Below, in pieces: positions 19,288-28,388 of a stretch of DNA of 64,000 nt. The DNA lies in the NCBI RefSeq assembly GCF_016458825.1, contig NZ_CP066744.1, forward strand, positions 2,229,868 through 2,293,867. The letters are read 5' to 3'. Under the pieces are notes generated by a model. It saw nothing but the letters and a program-made list of their open reading frames with translations, did not search any database and was not told the DNA's origin. Position numbers and translations under genes: made by a program. Source of the stretch: Miniphocaeibacter halophilus (GTDB taxonomy: Bacteria; Bacillota; Clostridia; Tissierellales; Peptoniphilaceae). Every line of letters starts with the position of its first letter. Position 1 is the stretch's first letter.

Positions 19288-19419
19288 TGTTCACCTCATA
19301 TAATTAATTAAATACATTCTATCTAAGTTTATCAATATATACTAATAAAATCAATAATATATTGAATTTATTAGTATATTTATTAACGTTTTTATAATGC
19401 TACTTAATAATTTTGCAAG

Positions 19420-19447
19420 AAAAAACAGCAAGAATTACTTGCTGTTA
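19420..19447 (-). terminator. Intrinsic terminator after the DUF5808-like gene cluster
   Basis: AACAGCAAG / CTTGCTGTT stem with U-rich tail on the minus strand, ending the GntR-membrane protein operon. Confidence 0.8.
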
Positions 19448-19461
19448 AGTTTTAAACTACA

Positions 19462-20859
19462 CTATTTATCTATATATTTTGTAATTTTATTAAATAATTT
19501 TTCTGTTTTATTATTTGTATCTTCATTGAAAATATATGTTTTTCCCTTTGCTTTAATAACTATATGGGAGTCTACATAATTATAGCTATATAGTGTAACA
19601 TTTCCGTAATTCTTTAAATTATATGAGCCAGCACTATAATTTTCCATGGCATTTCCTATAATTCTATAGGCATTTTCAAAATCTATTTCTTCCTTAAACT
19701 CAAGGGAATCTATTTCCTTAAGATTTATTGTTGAGTTAAAGGTGGAAACTTCTATTTCCAATTTATTATCCTCAATTGTATAATCTATACTTGCATATAT
19801 TGTATCATGTAAAAAAATTACGGAACCTACTAAAATGACTATTAAAAATAAGGAAGAAAGCAAATTAATCATCTTTCCCTTAATATTTCCCCTATTAACT
19901 TCCGTACCTGCACTAGATACAAGGGAATTAACCATTGCTCTATTATCATAGGGATTGTTATAACCATAATAGTCATAAAAATCTCCGGCTTTTGAAATAT
20001 TATTATTGCTTATCTCATATTTCTTATTTACTTTATAAAAGACTATTATGAATAGAATCCATAAAATTATAAGAAATATATTTAGGAAAATAAATACATA
20101 ATTCATATAACCCAATGAGTAGGTTAATATTATATAGGCAAAAATAAGTATAAAATCAATTAAAATCAATTTATAGATTAAATTATAGTTGTATTCTATT
20201 TTTTCCTTATTAGCCTTATAATTTTCCTTATAATCGTCAGAAATCTTTATGTAATTATCCAATTTAAGAATTAAAATCATTACAAGATTTAATGAATTAA
20301 CATTTAATAATAAAACCAATATTTCAAATAATTCAACTTTAGATTTTAATAAAAAAGACAAAATTCCAATTATTATTGTTAATATTAAGCTTAAATGTAG
20401 TAATTTATTATATTTACCTTTTAAATTATCGGCAAGTATTCTAGTATCAACTTCAATTTCATATTCAGTTACTAGGGCCCAATTATTATCACTTTTAATT
20501 TTCTTAATCTGCTTATGATTTTTATTTAGGTATACCTGCAAAACTACTAAGGGCAACATTAATATAAGAATTAAGGTAAAGGCAAAGTATTCATTAAATA
20601 GATATTTATTAAAATCCGAAAAATATAAACCATAGAAGTACATGAGCATAAGCAAATTATGAAAAATTCCTATTATTTTTATTACCTTCTTAGATTTTTC
20701 GGTAATAAGCTTAATACCTTCATCGTCCTTGTGTTCATAGGGAATACTTACTAGCATAACTCTCCCATCTCTGTAATTTGTACTCTTGTAATAGGCTCTA
20801 TAGGCAAATATATAGCCTCCAATTATTAAAATCATTATTACTATAAAGAAAAAAATCAT
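19462..20859 (-). CDS. Multi-pass membrane protein with DUF5808-like domain
   Basis: 465 residues with about 8 hydrophobic helices (near 1-20, 65-85, 92-112, 155-175, 180-202, 232-252, 260-285 and 333-352). Between helices a motif FYDYYGYNNPYDNRAMV (about 300-316) resembles DUF5808 (YNPxDPRIFV), found in Firmicute membrane proteins linked to YtrA-type regulators. The C-terminal part after the last helix is extracytoplasmic or cytosolic beta-rich, with LYSYNYVDSHIVIKAKGK. It is a paralogue of the frameshifted gene just upstream. Function unknown; last gene of the GntR-led operon. Confidence 0.6.
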   Translation of the reverse strand: MIFFFIVIMILIIGGYIFAYRAYYKSTNYRDGRVMLVSIPYEHKDDEGIKLITEKSKKVIKIIGIFHNLLMLMYFYGLYFSDFNKYLFNEYFAFTLILILMLPLVVLQVYLNKNHKQIKKIKSDNNWALVTEYEIEVDTRILADNLKGKYNKLLHLSLILTIIIGILSFLLKSKVELFEILVLLLNVNSLNLVMILILKLDNYIKISDDYKENYKANKEKIEYNYNLIYKLILIDFILIFAYIILTYSLGYMNYVFIFLNIFLIILWILFIIVFYKVNKKYEISNNNISKAGDFYDYYGYNNPYDNRAMVNSLVSSAGTEVNRGNIKGKMINLLSSLFLIVILVGSVIFLHDTIYASIDYTIEDNKLEIEVSTFNSTINLKEIDSLEFKEEIDFENAYRIIGNAMENYSAGSYNLKNYGNVTLYSYNYVDSHIVIKAKGKTYIFNEDTNNKTEKLFNKITKYIDK

Positions 20860-20900
20860 AGTCCACTTCCTTTTATATATTTTATTTTAAAGAACAAAAA

Positions 20901-22255
20901 TTACTCTAATTTACCCCTTATGGAATTATATAGCTCTTCCGTTTCCTTTTTTGTACTTTCATTAAAAATATATTTCTGATTCTTAGTATCAACTACAATA
21001 TGAAAATCATTGTCATTGTAGGAATACAGTCTAACGCTTCCCCATTCTTCAAATTTAAAACTTCCAAAATTTTGTTTTGAATTACTTCCTCCATTTGACC
21101 TATATCCTTTAGGGAATTCCTTTATTTTTTCAAATTCTATATTCTTTATATCCTTTAATTTAATTTCATCCTTGTAGATATTAGAAGACACTTTTAAATA
21201 ACTATTATTTAAATCATAATTGAAATCACTTGTTCCAGTTGCAAACATTGAAAAGAATATAAGCAAAAAGGTCGAAAGCAAAATTCCTAACACTGTAATT
21301 CTACCTTTTAAAGTTCCTGTATTTATAGTCATACCTATTGAAACTTTTTTCTCCACAAATATTCTATTGTCATAGGGATTGTTGTATCCAAAATAGTCAT
21401 AAAAGTCTCCGGTGTTATTTATATTATTTTTACCAATATAATATTTTTTATTTAATGTGCTATACCTAATGAAAAAAATGAATATAGCAATAATATTAAC
21501 AAGCAGTGAAATTAATATTGTATTTATAATCAAATTATATCTTTCCTTTAAAATTAAATGCATTAATATAGAAAGACTGCAGGTAAAAATATTTATAGCA
21601 ATAAATTGGTTTAAAACTACCTTATTAGACTTTATTTTTCCAAATTATATGCATAATTTTCTTCAAACTTTTCACTAAGATAATTATAATTTTCAGACTT
21701 CATAATAAAGGTGAAAATTAAAATATTAGCTGATGCAAATAAAGGAAAAAATGCTGATTCACTTAAGTTTGGAAGAAATATAAAAATACTTATCGATAAA
21801 AGTAAGACTATTAATGAGCCATATAGTGCAAAATTATATTCAGCCTTTAAATTAGAGTTAAGCAGTTTTGTATCTATGAAAACATCTGTGGGAAATTGCC
21901 AATTATTTTCTATTTTCAAAGTAAGAACCTTTTTCCTCTGATTATTTAAATAAATATCAATTATTAACTGAATTAATAATATTATTATTAGTAAAAAAAT
22001 ATAATAATTTGCTTTATAAAAAAATAAACAACTTCCAATTAGAATAAATATAATACTTAATAGAGATAATATTTTTAAAAATTTAAGGGGTTTTTTAGAA
22101 ATTTCAGATATTTCTTCATTGTCTTTTTCAGAATAGGGAATTTTCACCAAAAAGATTTCTCCATTATTATATTTTAGAGTTTTCTTATTCCAATAGTACA
22201 TTAAAAAAACAACCGGTATCAATATACTATTATAAATTAAAAATAGAATTAACAT
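20901..22255 (-). pseudogene. Frameshifted paralogue of the DUF5808-like membrane protein
   Basis: Two open frames, 21632-22255 (207 residues) and 20901-21563 (220 residues), match the N- and C-terminal halves of the 465-residue neighbour. Coding similarity continues without a gap between them: after NLEK the other frame continues IKSNKVVLNQFIAINIF up to the second part. One extra A in the A5 run (T5 on plus, 21635-21639) restores one frame of about 452 residues. So this is either a real one-base deletion, a phase-variable tract, or a sequencing error. The motif FYDYFGYNNPYDNRIFV is kept in the C-terminal half. It starts directly after the GntR stop codon. Confidence 0.7.
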
Positions 22256-22636
22256 CTATTTTACCTCTCCGTATTCTTTAGTAGTATTATTAATCATCTC
22301 TATTATTTTCTCTATACTGAAACCTCTAACTATTGACTCTGTTACCATAAGTTCCACTTCATTATTTAGTTTTGATAAAAACAATTCATTAGCTACAATG
22401 TCCTCTCTTACTGTAACACCATTTCTTCCTTCTGTTCTTACAATACCTTCTTCTTTTAAAATCTGATAGGTTTTGTTTACAGTCATTGGATTAAGACCAA
22501 CTTGTTTAGCCATATCCCTAACTGTTGGAAGTTTTTCTCCCGGATTTATTTCTTTACTAGCAATCCTCTTTATAATTTCATTTCTTAACTGTAAATACAC
22601 AGGAGTGCTGGATTGCATATTTAATTTTATAATCAT
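22256..22636 (-). CDS. GntR-family regulator, YtrA subfamily
   Basis: 126 residues: an N-terminal winged helix (about 10-78, with TPVYLQLRNEIIKRI, GEKLPTVRDMAKQVGLNPMT and a TYQILKEEGIV recognition segment) and only a short C-terminal helical tail of about 45 residues, as in YtrA-type repressors that control membrane transport or antibiotic-response operons. The stop codon abuts the ATG of the next gene, with GAGG as its ribosome binding site, so this is the first gene of the operon. A perfect palindrome over its own promoter points to autorepression. Confidence 0.88.
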   Translation of the reverse strand: MIIKLNMQSSTPVYLQLRNEIIKRIASKEINPGEKLPTVRDMAKQVGLNPMTVNKTYQILKEEGIVRTEGRNGVTVREDIVANELFLSKLNNEVELMVTESIVRGFSIEKIIEMINNTTKEYGEVK

Positions 22637-22659
22637 ATTGTCACCTCTTTGTATTAATA

Positions 22660-22692
22660 ATTATAATACATTATTGTATAGTATACAATAAT
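22660..22692 (-). promoter_or_regulatory. Promoter with 23-bp palindromic operator for the GntR operon
   Basis: On the minus strand TTGTAT (22683-22688) and TATAAT (22660-22665) are 17 bases apart. A perfect inverted repeat, arms ATTATTGTATA / TATACAATAAT around one base (22670-22692), covers the -35 box and most of the spacer. This is the expected place for the product of the first gene to bind and block RNA polymerase. Confidence 0.7.
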
Positions 22693-22728
22693 ACAATGTA
22701 TTTAATTTGAAAAATATTTTCTGGAAAA

Positions 22729-22759
22729 TAAAAAAAGAACCATAATTTCTTATGATTCT
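22729..22759 (-). terminator. Intrinsic terminator of lon
   Basis: AAGAATCATAA / TTATGGTTCTT stem (one G-U pair) followed by a run of seven U on the minus strand; it overlaps the last codons of lon. Confidence 0.8.
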
Positions 22760-25089
22760 TTAATAGCTAAATTTAATACTTCATCAATAGTTTCAACATA
22801 AGAAAATTGTAATAATTTTCTTACTTTATTTGGAATTAACTCTACATCTTTTTCATTGGCCTTTGGTAGTATAATATTTTTTATTCCATATCGGTTTGCT
22901 GCTAATACTTTTTCTTTAACTCCACCAATTGGTAAGACTCTACCCCTTAAGGTAATTTCTCCTGTCATGGCAATGTCATGGCTTACTTTCTTACCTGATA
23001 AGGCCGAAACTAAAGCCGTAATAATTGAAACACCTGCCGATGGTCCATCTTTTGGTACAGCTCCTTCAGGGAAATGTAGATGAATATCCTTATTTTTATA
23101 AAACTCACCTTTTATTCCTAATTTTTCTTGGTTACTTCTTATAAAGGATACTGCAGCCATAGCCGATTCTTTCATTACGTCCCCAAGCATGCCGGTTAAT
23201 TGTACTTTTCCGCTACCTTCCATAACAGTTGCTTCAATAGTTAATATTTCTCCACCTGTTTCAGTCCAAGCAAGTCCATTAACTACTCCTACCATGTCTT
23301 CTTTAGGAATGTCATCATCAACAATTTTCACATTACCTATATATTTTTCCAAATTTCTCAAGGAAATTCTAACAGCTTTTTTATTTTTTTCCACTATATC
23401 CATTACAGCTTTTCTTACAGCCTTAGAAATTAATCTTTCTAAATTTCTAACTCCTGCTTCTCTTGTATAATTTGTAATCATTTTCTTAACAGAATCTGTT
23501 GAAATTGAAAACTGATTTGGTTTTAAGCCATGCTCTTTAACTTGTTTAGGTATTAAATATTTTTCAGCAATATTTAGTTTTTCAAATTCAGTATAGCCGG
23601 AAATTCTTATTATTTCCATTCTATCTAGCAAGGCTGCTGGAATGGTATTTAATGAGTTTGCTGTAGTAACAAACATTACTTTAGATAAATCAAATGGAAT
23701 TTCAATATAGTTATCTATAAAAGCGTCATTTTGAGCAGGGTCTAAAACCTCTAATAAAGCAGATGCAGGATCCCCTCTAAAATCTGAGGACAGTTTATCT
23801 ATTTCATCTAGTAAAAATACCGGATTTGTTGTACCAGCATCTTCCATTAGCTTAATTATTCTACCAGGCATAGCCCCAATATAGGTTTTTCTATGACCTC
23901 TAATTTCAGCCTCATCTCTAACTCCACCTAATCGCATACTAACAAAGTTTCTATTTGTAGCTCTAGCTATGGATTTTACAATTGATGTTTTACCTACTCC
24001 CGGTGGTCCAACTAAACATAATATTGGCCCCTTTAAACCCTTTGTCATTTTTTTAACTGCAATAAATTCCAATACTCTTTCTTTAACATCTTCCAGTCCA
24101 TAGTGGTCCTCTTCTAGAATATCTCTTGCCTTTTTAATGTCATATTTTTCTTTTGTAGTTTTATTCCAAGGCAAACTTAATATTTCTTCAACATAGGAAC
24201 GAATTACATTTACATCCGGACTTCCAGGTGAAAGGATATTCAATCTATTTATTTCTTTTAATACGTGCTCTTCTGACTTTTTATTTAATTTTAATTTTTT
24301 TAATTGTTCTGTATATTTAAAAGCTATTTCTTCGTCATCATCTTCGCCTAATTCCTGTCTAATAGCCATTAATTGTTCTTTTAAATAATATTCCCTTTGG
24401 TTTTTACTAATTTGTTTAGAAACTTTTTTATTAATTTCTTCTTCGATTTTTAAATATTCGATTTCTTTTAATAAGATACCATGTAATATTTCAAGTCTTT
24501 TATAAATATCCAGTTCTTTTATTATATTAAAATAGTCATCGCCTTCTAGGTTTATATAGGAAGCAACAATATCAGCTAAACGACTTGGATCATCCTGTTC
24601 CAGTATTGGCAATATCATTTCTGTTGAAATATTTGGATTTAAACTAATATATTCTTTGGCATCATTTACTACTAATCTAGTAATAGCTTTTAAATTATCA
24701 TCAAGTACAACTTTTTCTTCGTTATAAACATATTCTTTTAGCTCTGCTTGAATGTAATTATCTTCAAAAATAAATTCTTTCGCTTCTGCCCTACTTATTC
24801 CTTCGACCAATATTCTCATATTGCCATTAGGTAGTTTTAAGGTCTGTTTTATTTCTGCAATAACGCCAGTGTCATAAAAATCACCTATTTTAGGTTCATC
24901 AATACTAGCATCTTTTTGTGCCGTTAAAAAAATCAATGAATCTTTTATCATAGATTCATTTAATGCATTTATAGAAATATCCCTTCCTACATCAAAATGA
25001 ATAATAGTATTAGGAAATATCCATATACCTCTCATTGGTATAATAGGTAATCTAATATTTTTTACTTCATAAGTAATATTTTTATTCAT
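22750..25089 (-). CDS. lon: ATP-dependent protease Lon
   Basis: 779 residues, LonA type: N-terminal substrate-binding domain (about 10-205), AAA+ domain with Walker A GPPGVGKTS and Walker B FLLDEIDKL, and C-terminal protease domain with the Ser-Lys dyad (Ser in PKDGPSAG, Lys in GGVKEKVLAA). Degrades misfolded and regulatory proteins in the cytoplasm. Follows clpX in the same direction but a terminator hairpin lies in the 41-base gap, so it may be partly uncoupled from the clp genes. Confidence 0.96.
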   Translation of the reverse strand: MNKNITYEVKNIRLPIIPMRGIWIFPNTIIHFDVGRDISINALNESMIKDSLIFLTAQKDASIDEPKIGDFYDTGVIAEIKQTLKLPNGNMRILVEGISRAEAKEFIFEDNYIQAELKEYVYNEEKVVLDDNLKAITRLVVNDAKEYISLNPNISTEMILPILEQDDPSRLADIVASYINLEGDDYFNIIKELDIYKRLEILHGILLKEIEYLKIEEEINKKVSKQISKNQREYYLKEQLMAIRQELGEDDDEEIAFKYTEQLKKLKLNKKSEEHVLKEINRLNILSPGSPDVNVIRSYVEEILSLPWNKTTKEKYDIKKARDILEEDHYGLEDVKERVLEFIAVKKMTKGLKGPILCLVGPPGVGKTSIVKSIARATNRNFVSMRLGGVRDEAEIRGHRKTYIGAMPGRIIKLMEDAGTTNPVFLLDEIDKLSSDFRGDPASALLEVLDPAQNDAFIDNYIEIPFDLSKVMFVTTANSLNTIPAALLDRMEIIRISGYTEFEKLNIAEKYLIPKQVKEHGLKPNQFSISTDSVKKMITNYTREAGVRNLERLISKAVRKAVMDIVEKNKKAVRISLRNLEKYIGNVKIVDDDIPKEDMVGVVNGLAWTETGGEILTIEATVMEGSGKVQLTGMLGDVMKESAMAAVSFIRSNQEKLGIKGEFYKNKDIHLHFPEGAVPKDGPSAGVSIITALVSALSGKKVSHDIAMTGEITLRGRVLPIGGVKEKVLAANRYGIKNIILPKANEKDVELIPNKVRKLLQFSYVETIDEVLNLAIKES

Positions 25090-25101
25090 AAAACCCTCTC
25101 T

Positions 25102-25130
25102 AAAAAAAATAGCTCACAATAGTGAGCTTT
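25102..25130 (-). terminator. Terminator between clpX and lon
   Basis: AGCTCAC / GTGAGCT stem (25111-25117 with 25122-25128) followed by a U-rich tail on the minus strand. Confidence 0.75.
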
Positions 25131-26366
25131 TTATTTTTTATTAAAAACCAACTTTGGTTCTGAACCTTTAATTATAGTATCTGCATCTATAATAACCTCT
25201 TTAACATCTTCTCTAGAAGGTATTTCAAACATAATATCCATTAGGGTTTCTTCAATAATGGACCTTAATCCTCTAGCTCCAGTTTTACGGTCAAAAGCTT
25301 TCTGTGCAATAGCCTTTAAACCTTCTTCTGTAAATGTTAATTCAACATTATCCATTTTAAACAATTCTTCGTATTGTTTTACTATTGCATTTTTAGGTTC
25401 AACTAATATTCTCATAAGAGAATCAATATCCAATTCTTCTAAGGTTACTATAACCGGAATTCTACCTATTAATTCTGGTATTAAACCATATTTTAATAAG
25501 TCTTCCTGTCTAATATCTTTAATTAGTTCTCCAATTTTTGATTCTTTTCTATCTCTAATATCAGCTCCAAAGCCGATAGATTTTGTCTCTTTTCTTTGTT
25601 CAATAATTTTTTCAATGCCTTCAAAGGCACCACCAAAAATAAATAATATATTTGTTGTATCGATTTGTATATACTCTTGATGAGGATGTTTTCTTCCACC
25701 TTGAGGTGGAACATTTGCAACCATGCCTTCTATGATTTTCAACAATGCTTGTTGAACTCCTTCACCACTAACATCTCTGGTAATGGAAGGATTAGCCGAT
25801 TTTCTTGTAATTTTATCTATTTCATCTATATAGATAATGCCACGTTCAGCTCTTTCAATATCATAATCAGCTGCTTGGACTAATTTTAATATTACATTTT
25901 CCACATCTTCGCCAACATAACCAGCTTCAGTAAGAGATGTTGCATCTGCAATTGCAAAAGGTACATCTAATGTTTTAGCTAAAGTCTGTGCCAATAGAGT
26001 TTTACCGGATCCTGTTGGGCCAATTAATAATATATTGGACTTTTGAAGTTCAATATCCGTATTGTTGTAATTGCTATTTATTCTCTTGTAATGATTATAA
26101 ACAGCTACAGATAAAGCTTTCTTTCCTACTTCTTGTTGAATAACATATTGGTCAAGAATTTTTTTCATTTCTATAGGTTTATAAAGCTTCTCATCTAAGT
26201 GAGAAGCTCCTTTTTCTTTAAAAATTTCATCCTCAATTATATCGTTACATAGTTTAACGCATTCGTCACAAATATAAACATTTGGTCCTGCTATTAATCT
26301 ATTAACCTCATCAGAAGTTTTTCCACAAAAAGAACAACTAATCTTTTTTTCTTCTATTTCTGACAT
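25131..26366 (-). CDS. clpX: ATP-dependent Clp protease, ATPase subunit ClpX
   Basis: 411 residues. N-terminal C4 zinc-binding domain (CSFC near 11-14 and CDEC near 33-36), AAA+ module with Walker [13 protein letters not shown], Walker [11 protein letters not shown], pore loop GYVGEDVE, and the SIGFGAD ClpP-docking loop; sensor-2 region [10 protein letters not shown]. Unfolds tagged substrates and feeds them to ClpP, whose gene lies 8 bases upstream. Confidence 0.96.
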   Translation of the reverse strand: MSEIEEKKISCSFCGKTSDEVNRLIAGPNVYICDECVKLCNDIIEDEIFKEKGASHLDEKLYKPIEMKKILDQYVIQQEVGKKALSVAVYNHYKRINSNYNNTDIELQKSNILLIGPTGSGKTLLAQTLAKTLDVPFAIADATSLTEAGYVGEDVENVILKLVQAADYDIERAERGIIYIDEIDKITRKSANPSITRDVSGEGVQQALLKIIEGMVANVPPQGGRKHPHQEYIQIDTTNILFIFGGAFEGIEKIIEQRKETKSIGFGADIRDRKESKIGELIKDIRQEDLLKYGLIPELIGRIPVIVTLEELDIDSLMRILVEPKNAIVKQYEELFKMDNVELTFTEEGLKAIAQKAFDRKTGARGLRSIIEETLMDIMFEIPSREDVKEVIIDADTIIKGSEPKLVFNKK

Positions 26367-26374
26367 ATATTCCC

Positions 26375-26959
26375 CTATTTAGACTTGTCTATAACTTCGT
26401 CTATTAATCCATATTCCTTTGCTTCCTTAGCATCCATATAATTATCTCTATCTGTGTCTTTTTCAATAATCTCTAATGGTTGTCCAGTTCTTTCAGCTAG
26501 GATATCATTTAATCTTGCTCTTGTTTTTAATATTTTTTCAGCTTGAATTCTAATATCTTCAGCTTGTCCTTGTGCTCCACCTAATGGTTGGTGAATCATT
26601 ATATCTGCATTTGGTAAAGAAAATCTCTTTCCCTTAGTACCTGCAGCAAGTAAAAATGCTCCCATACTTGCAGCCATACCAATACAAATTGTACTTACAT
26701 CACATTTAACATATTGCATTGTATCATATATGGCAAATCCTGCACTAACTGAACCACCTGGAGAATTAATATATATTTGAATATCTTTTTTAGGATCTTC
26801 AGATTCTAAAAAAAGTAATTGTGCTACAACTAAATCAGCCATAACATTATTAATTTCTCCACTTATAAAAATTATTCTATCTTTTAATAGTCTGGAAAAA
26901 ATATCATAAGATCTTTCCCCTCTATTTGTTTGCTCTACTACCATTGGTACTAATGCCAT
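26375..26959 (-). CDS. clpP: ATP-dependent Clp protease, proteolytic subunit
   Basis: 194 residues, normal ClpP. Catalytic triad: Ser in GMAASMGAF, His in [12 protein letters not shown], Asp in TDRDNYMDA. Forms the tetradecameric barrel that degrades substrates delivered by ClpX. Order tig-clpP-clpX-lon is conserved in many bacteria and couples folding with degradation. Confidence 0.97.
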   Translation of the reverse strand: MALVPMVVEQTNRGERSYDIFSRLLKDRIIFISGEINNVMADLVVAQLLFLESEDPKKDIQIYINSPGGSVSAGFAIYDTMQYVKCDVSTICIGMAASMGAFLLAAGTKGKRFSLPNADIMIHQPLGGAQGQAEDIRIQAEKILKTRARLNDILAERTGQPLEIIEKDTDRDNYMDAKEAKEYGLIDEVIDKSK

Positions 26960-26983
26960 AATTTTGCCTCCTTTAAATATCTT

Positions 26984-28288
26984 TTATTTAGATTCCTCTT
27001 TAAAGTTGACCATACTAACAAGTTTATCTACTGCTTTTTTCTTTTTAACATTTTCAGCAATAATTTCTAAGTTACCTGATTTTTTCATATTTTTAATGAA
27101 TTTATCTTTATTTTTTGAATCATATTGTTCTGCTAATTCATTTAATTCTTTATCTACTTCTTCATCAGAAGCTTCTATACCTTCAGCTTCAATTAAAGCT
27201 TCTATAGCTAAGTCAGATTTTACTTTTCTTTCTGCATTAGGTTTTAATTCTTCTTTAGTATCTTCTTCTGAAGTGTTAGTAATGGAAAAATACTGTTCTG
27301 CATTTAAGCCCATTCCTTGTATTCTATAAAGGAAATCTTCATATTCTCTTTCAATTTCATTTTTTACCATTGAATCTGGTATTTCAACTTCCATTACATC
27401 AATTAAGGCTTCTATAGCTTTATTTTCTTTATCTATTTTTTTTCTAGATTCGTTTTGTTCTTCTAAATCAATTTTTATGTTATTTCTATATTCTTCTAAA
27501 GTATCAAATTCTGAAACATCTTTAACAAATTCATCATCTAATTCAGGTAAAACTTTTTCTTGTATGGAATTTAATTTAACTTCAAATACTACATCTTTTC
27601 CCTTTAAAGTTTCCTCTTGGTAATCTTCAGGGAAGGTTACATTAACTTCAAATTCCTCTCCAATTTTCTTACCTATTATCTGTTCTTCAAATCCCGGTAT
27701 AAATGTATTTGAACCAATTGTTAATTCATAATTTTCAGCCTGTCCACCTGGAAATAATTCTCCATCTAGTTTTCCTGCAAAATCTATATTAACAATGTCT
27801 TTGTCCTTTACTTCTCTATCTTCTATACTAACTAATCTTGAATTAGATTCTAAAGCACTATTAATAACTCTTTCAATATCCTCTTCTTTAACTTCATAGG
27901 ATTCTAATTCTGCTTCAAGATTACTGTAATCGCCTAATTTAGGTTCTGGCTTTACATCAACTTCAAATTTTATTTTAACAGGGTTTTCCCTATTTAATTC
28001 ATCGATATCAATTTCCGGATTATCTACTGGATCTAAATCCAATTCATTTAATGCTTCTTCGTATACTTCTGGTAATAATATATTTATAGCATCTTCATAA
28101 AAAATACCTTCGCCATAATTCAGTTCAATTATTTTTCTAGGTACCTTTCCCTTTCTAAATCCTGGTATTGAAAATCTTTTTTTATTTTTAATATAAGCTT
28201 TTTGTATAGCTTCTTCAAATTTATTTTGTGCTACTTCCACAGTAAACACTGCTCTATTTTTTTCTTTATTTACTAAAACTGCGCTCAT
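26984..28288 (-). CDS. tig: Trigger factor
   Basis: 434 residues. N-terminal ribosome-binding domain with the signature FRKGKVPRKIIE near 44-55, a central FKBP-type prolyl isomerase domain (about 155-240, with VNIDFAGKLDGELFPGG split by loops), and a helical C-terminal chaperone domain. Binds at the ribosome exit tunnel and helps folding of nascent chains. First gene of the tig-clpP-clpX set. Confidence 0.96.
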   Translation of the reverse strand: MSAVLVNKEKNRAVFTVEVAQNKFEEAIQKAYIKNKKRFSIPGFRKGKVPRKIIELNYGEGIFYEDAINILLPEVYEEALNELDLDPVDNPEIDIDELNRENPVKIKFEVDVKPEPKLGDYSNLEAELESYEVKEEDIERVINSALESNSRLVSIEDREVKDKDIVNIDFAGKLDGELFPGGQAENYELTIGSNTFIPGFEEQIIGKKIGEEFEVNVTFPEDYQEETLKGKDVVFEVKLNSIQEKVLPELDDEFVKDVSEFDTLEEYRNNIKIDLEEQNESRKKIDKENKAIEALIDVMEVEIPDSMVKNEIEREYEDFLYRIQGMGLNAEQYFSITNTSEEDTKEELKPNAERKVKSDLAIEALIEAEGIEASDEEVDKELNELAEQYDSKNKDKFIKNMKKSGNLEIIAENVKKKKAVDKLVSMVNFKEESK

Positions 28289-28363
28289 AATTATTCCTCC
28301 AAATATAAAATGTACAACTACTCACATTGACTAAGTATATCATATTTTTTTCTATTTTGCATT

Positions 28364-28387
28364 AAAAAAAGACTACATAAGTAGTCT
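28364..28387 (-). terminator. Intrinsic terminator of the amidase gene
   Basis: AGACTAC / GTAGTCT stem (28370-28376 with 28381-28387), loop of four, then seven U on the minus strand. Confidence 0.85.
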
Positions 28388-28388
28388 C

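Noticed and set aside
21711-21941. 76-codon plus-strand frame inside the DUF5808-like gene
   Set aside because: Antisense to a clear protein-coding similarity; no ribosome binding site.
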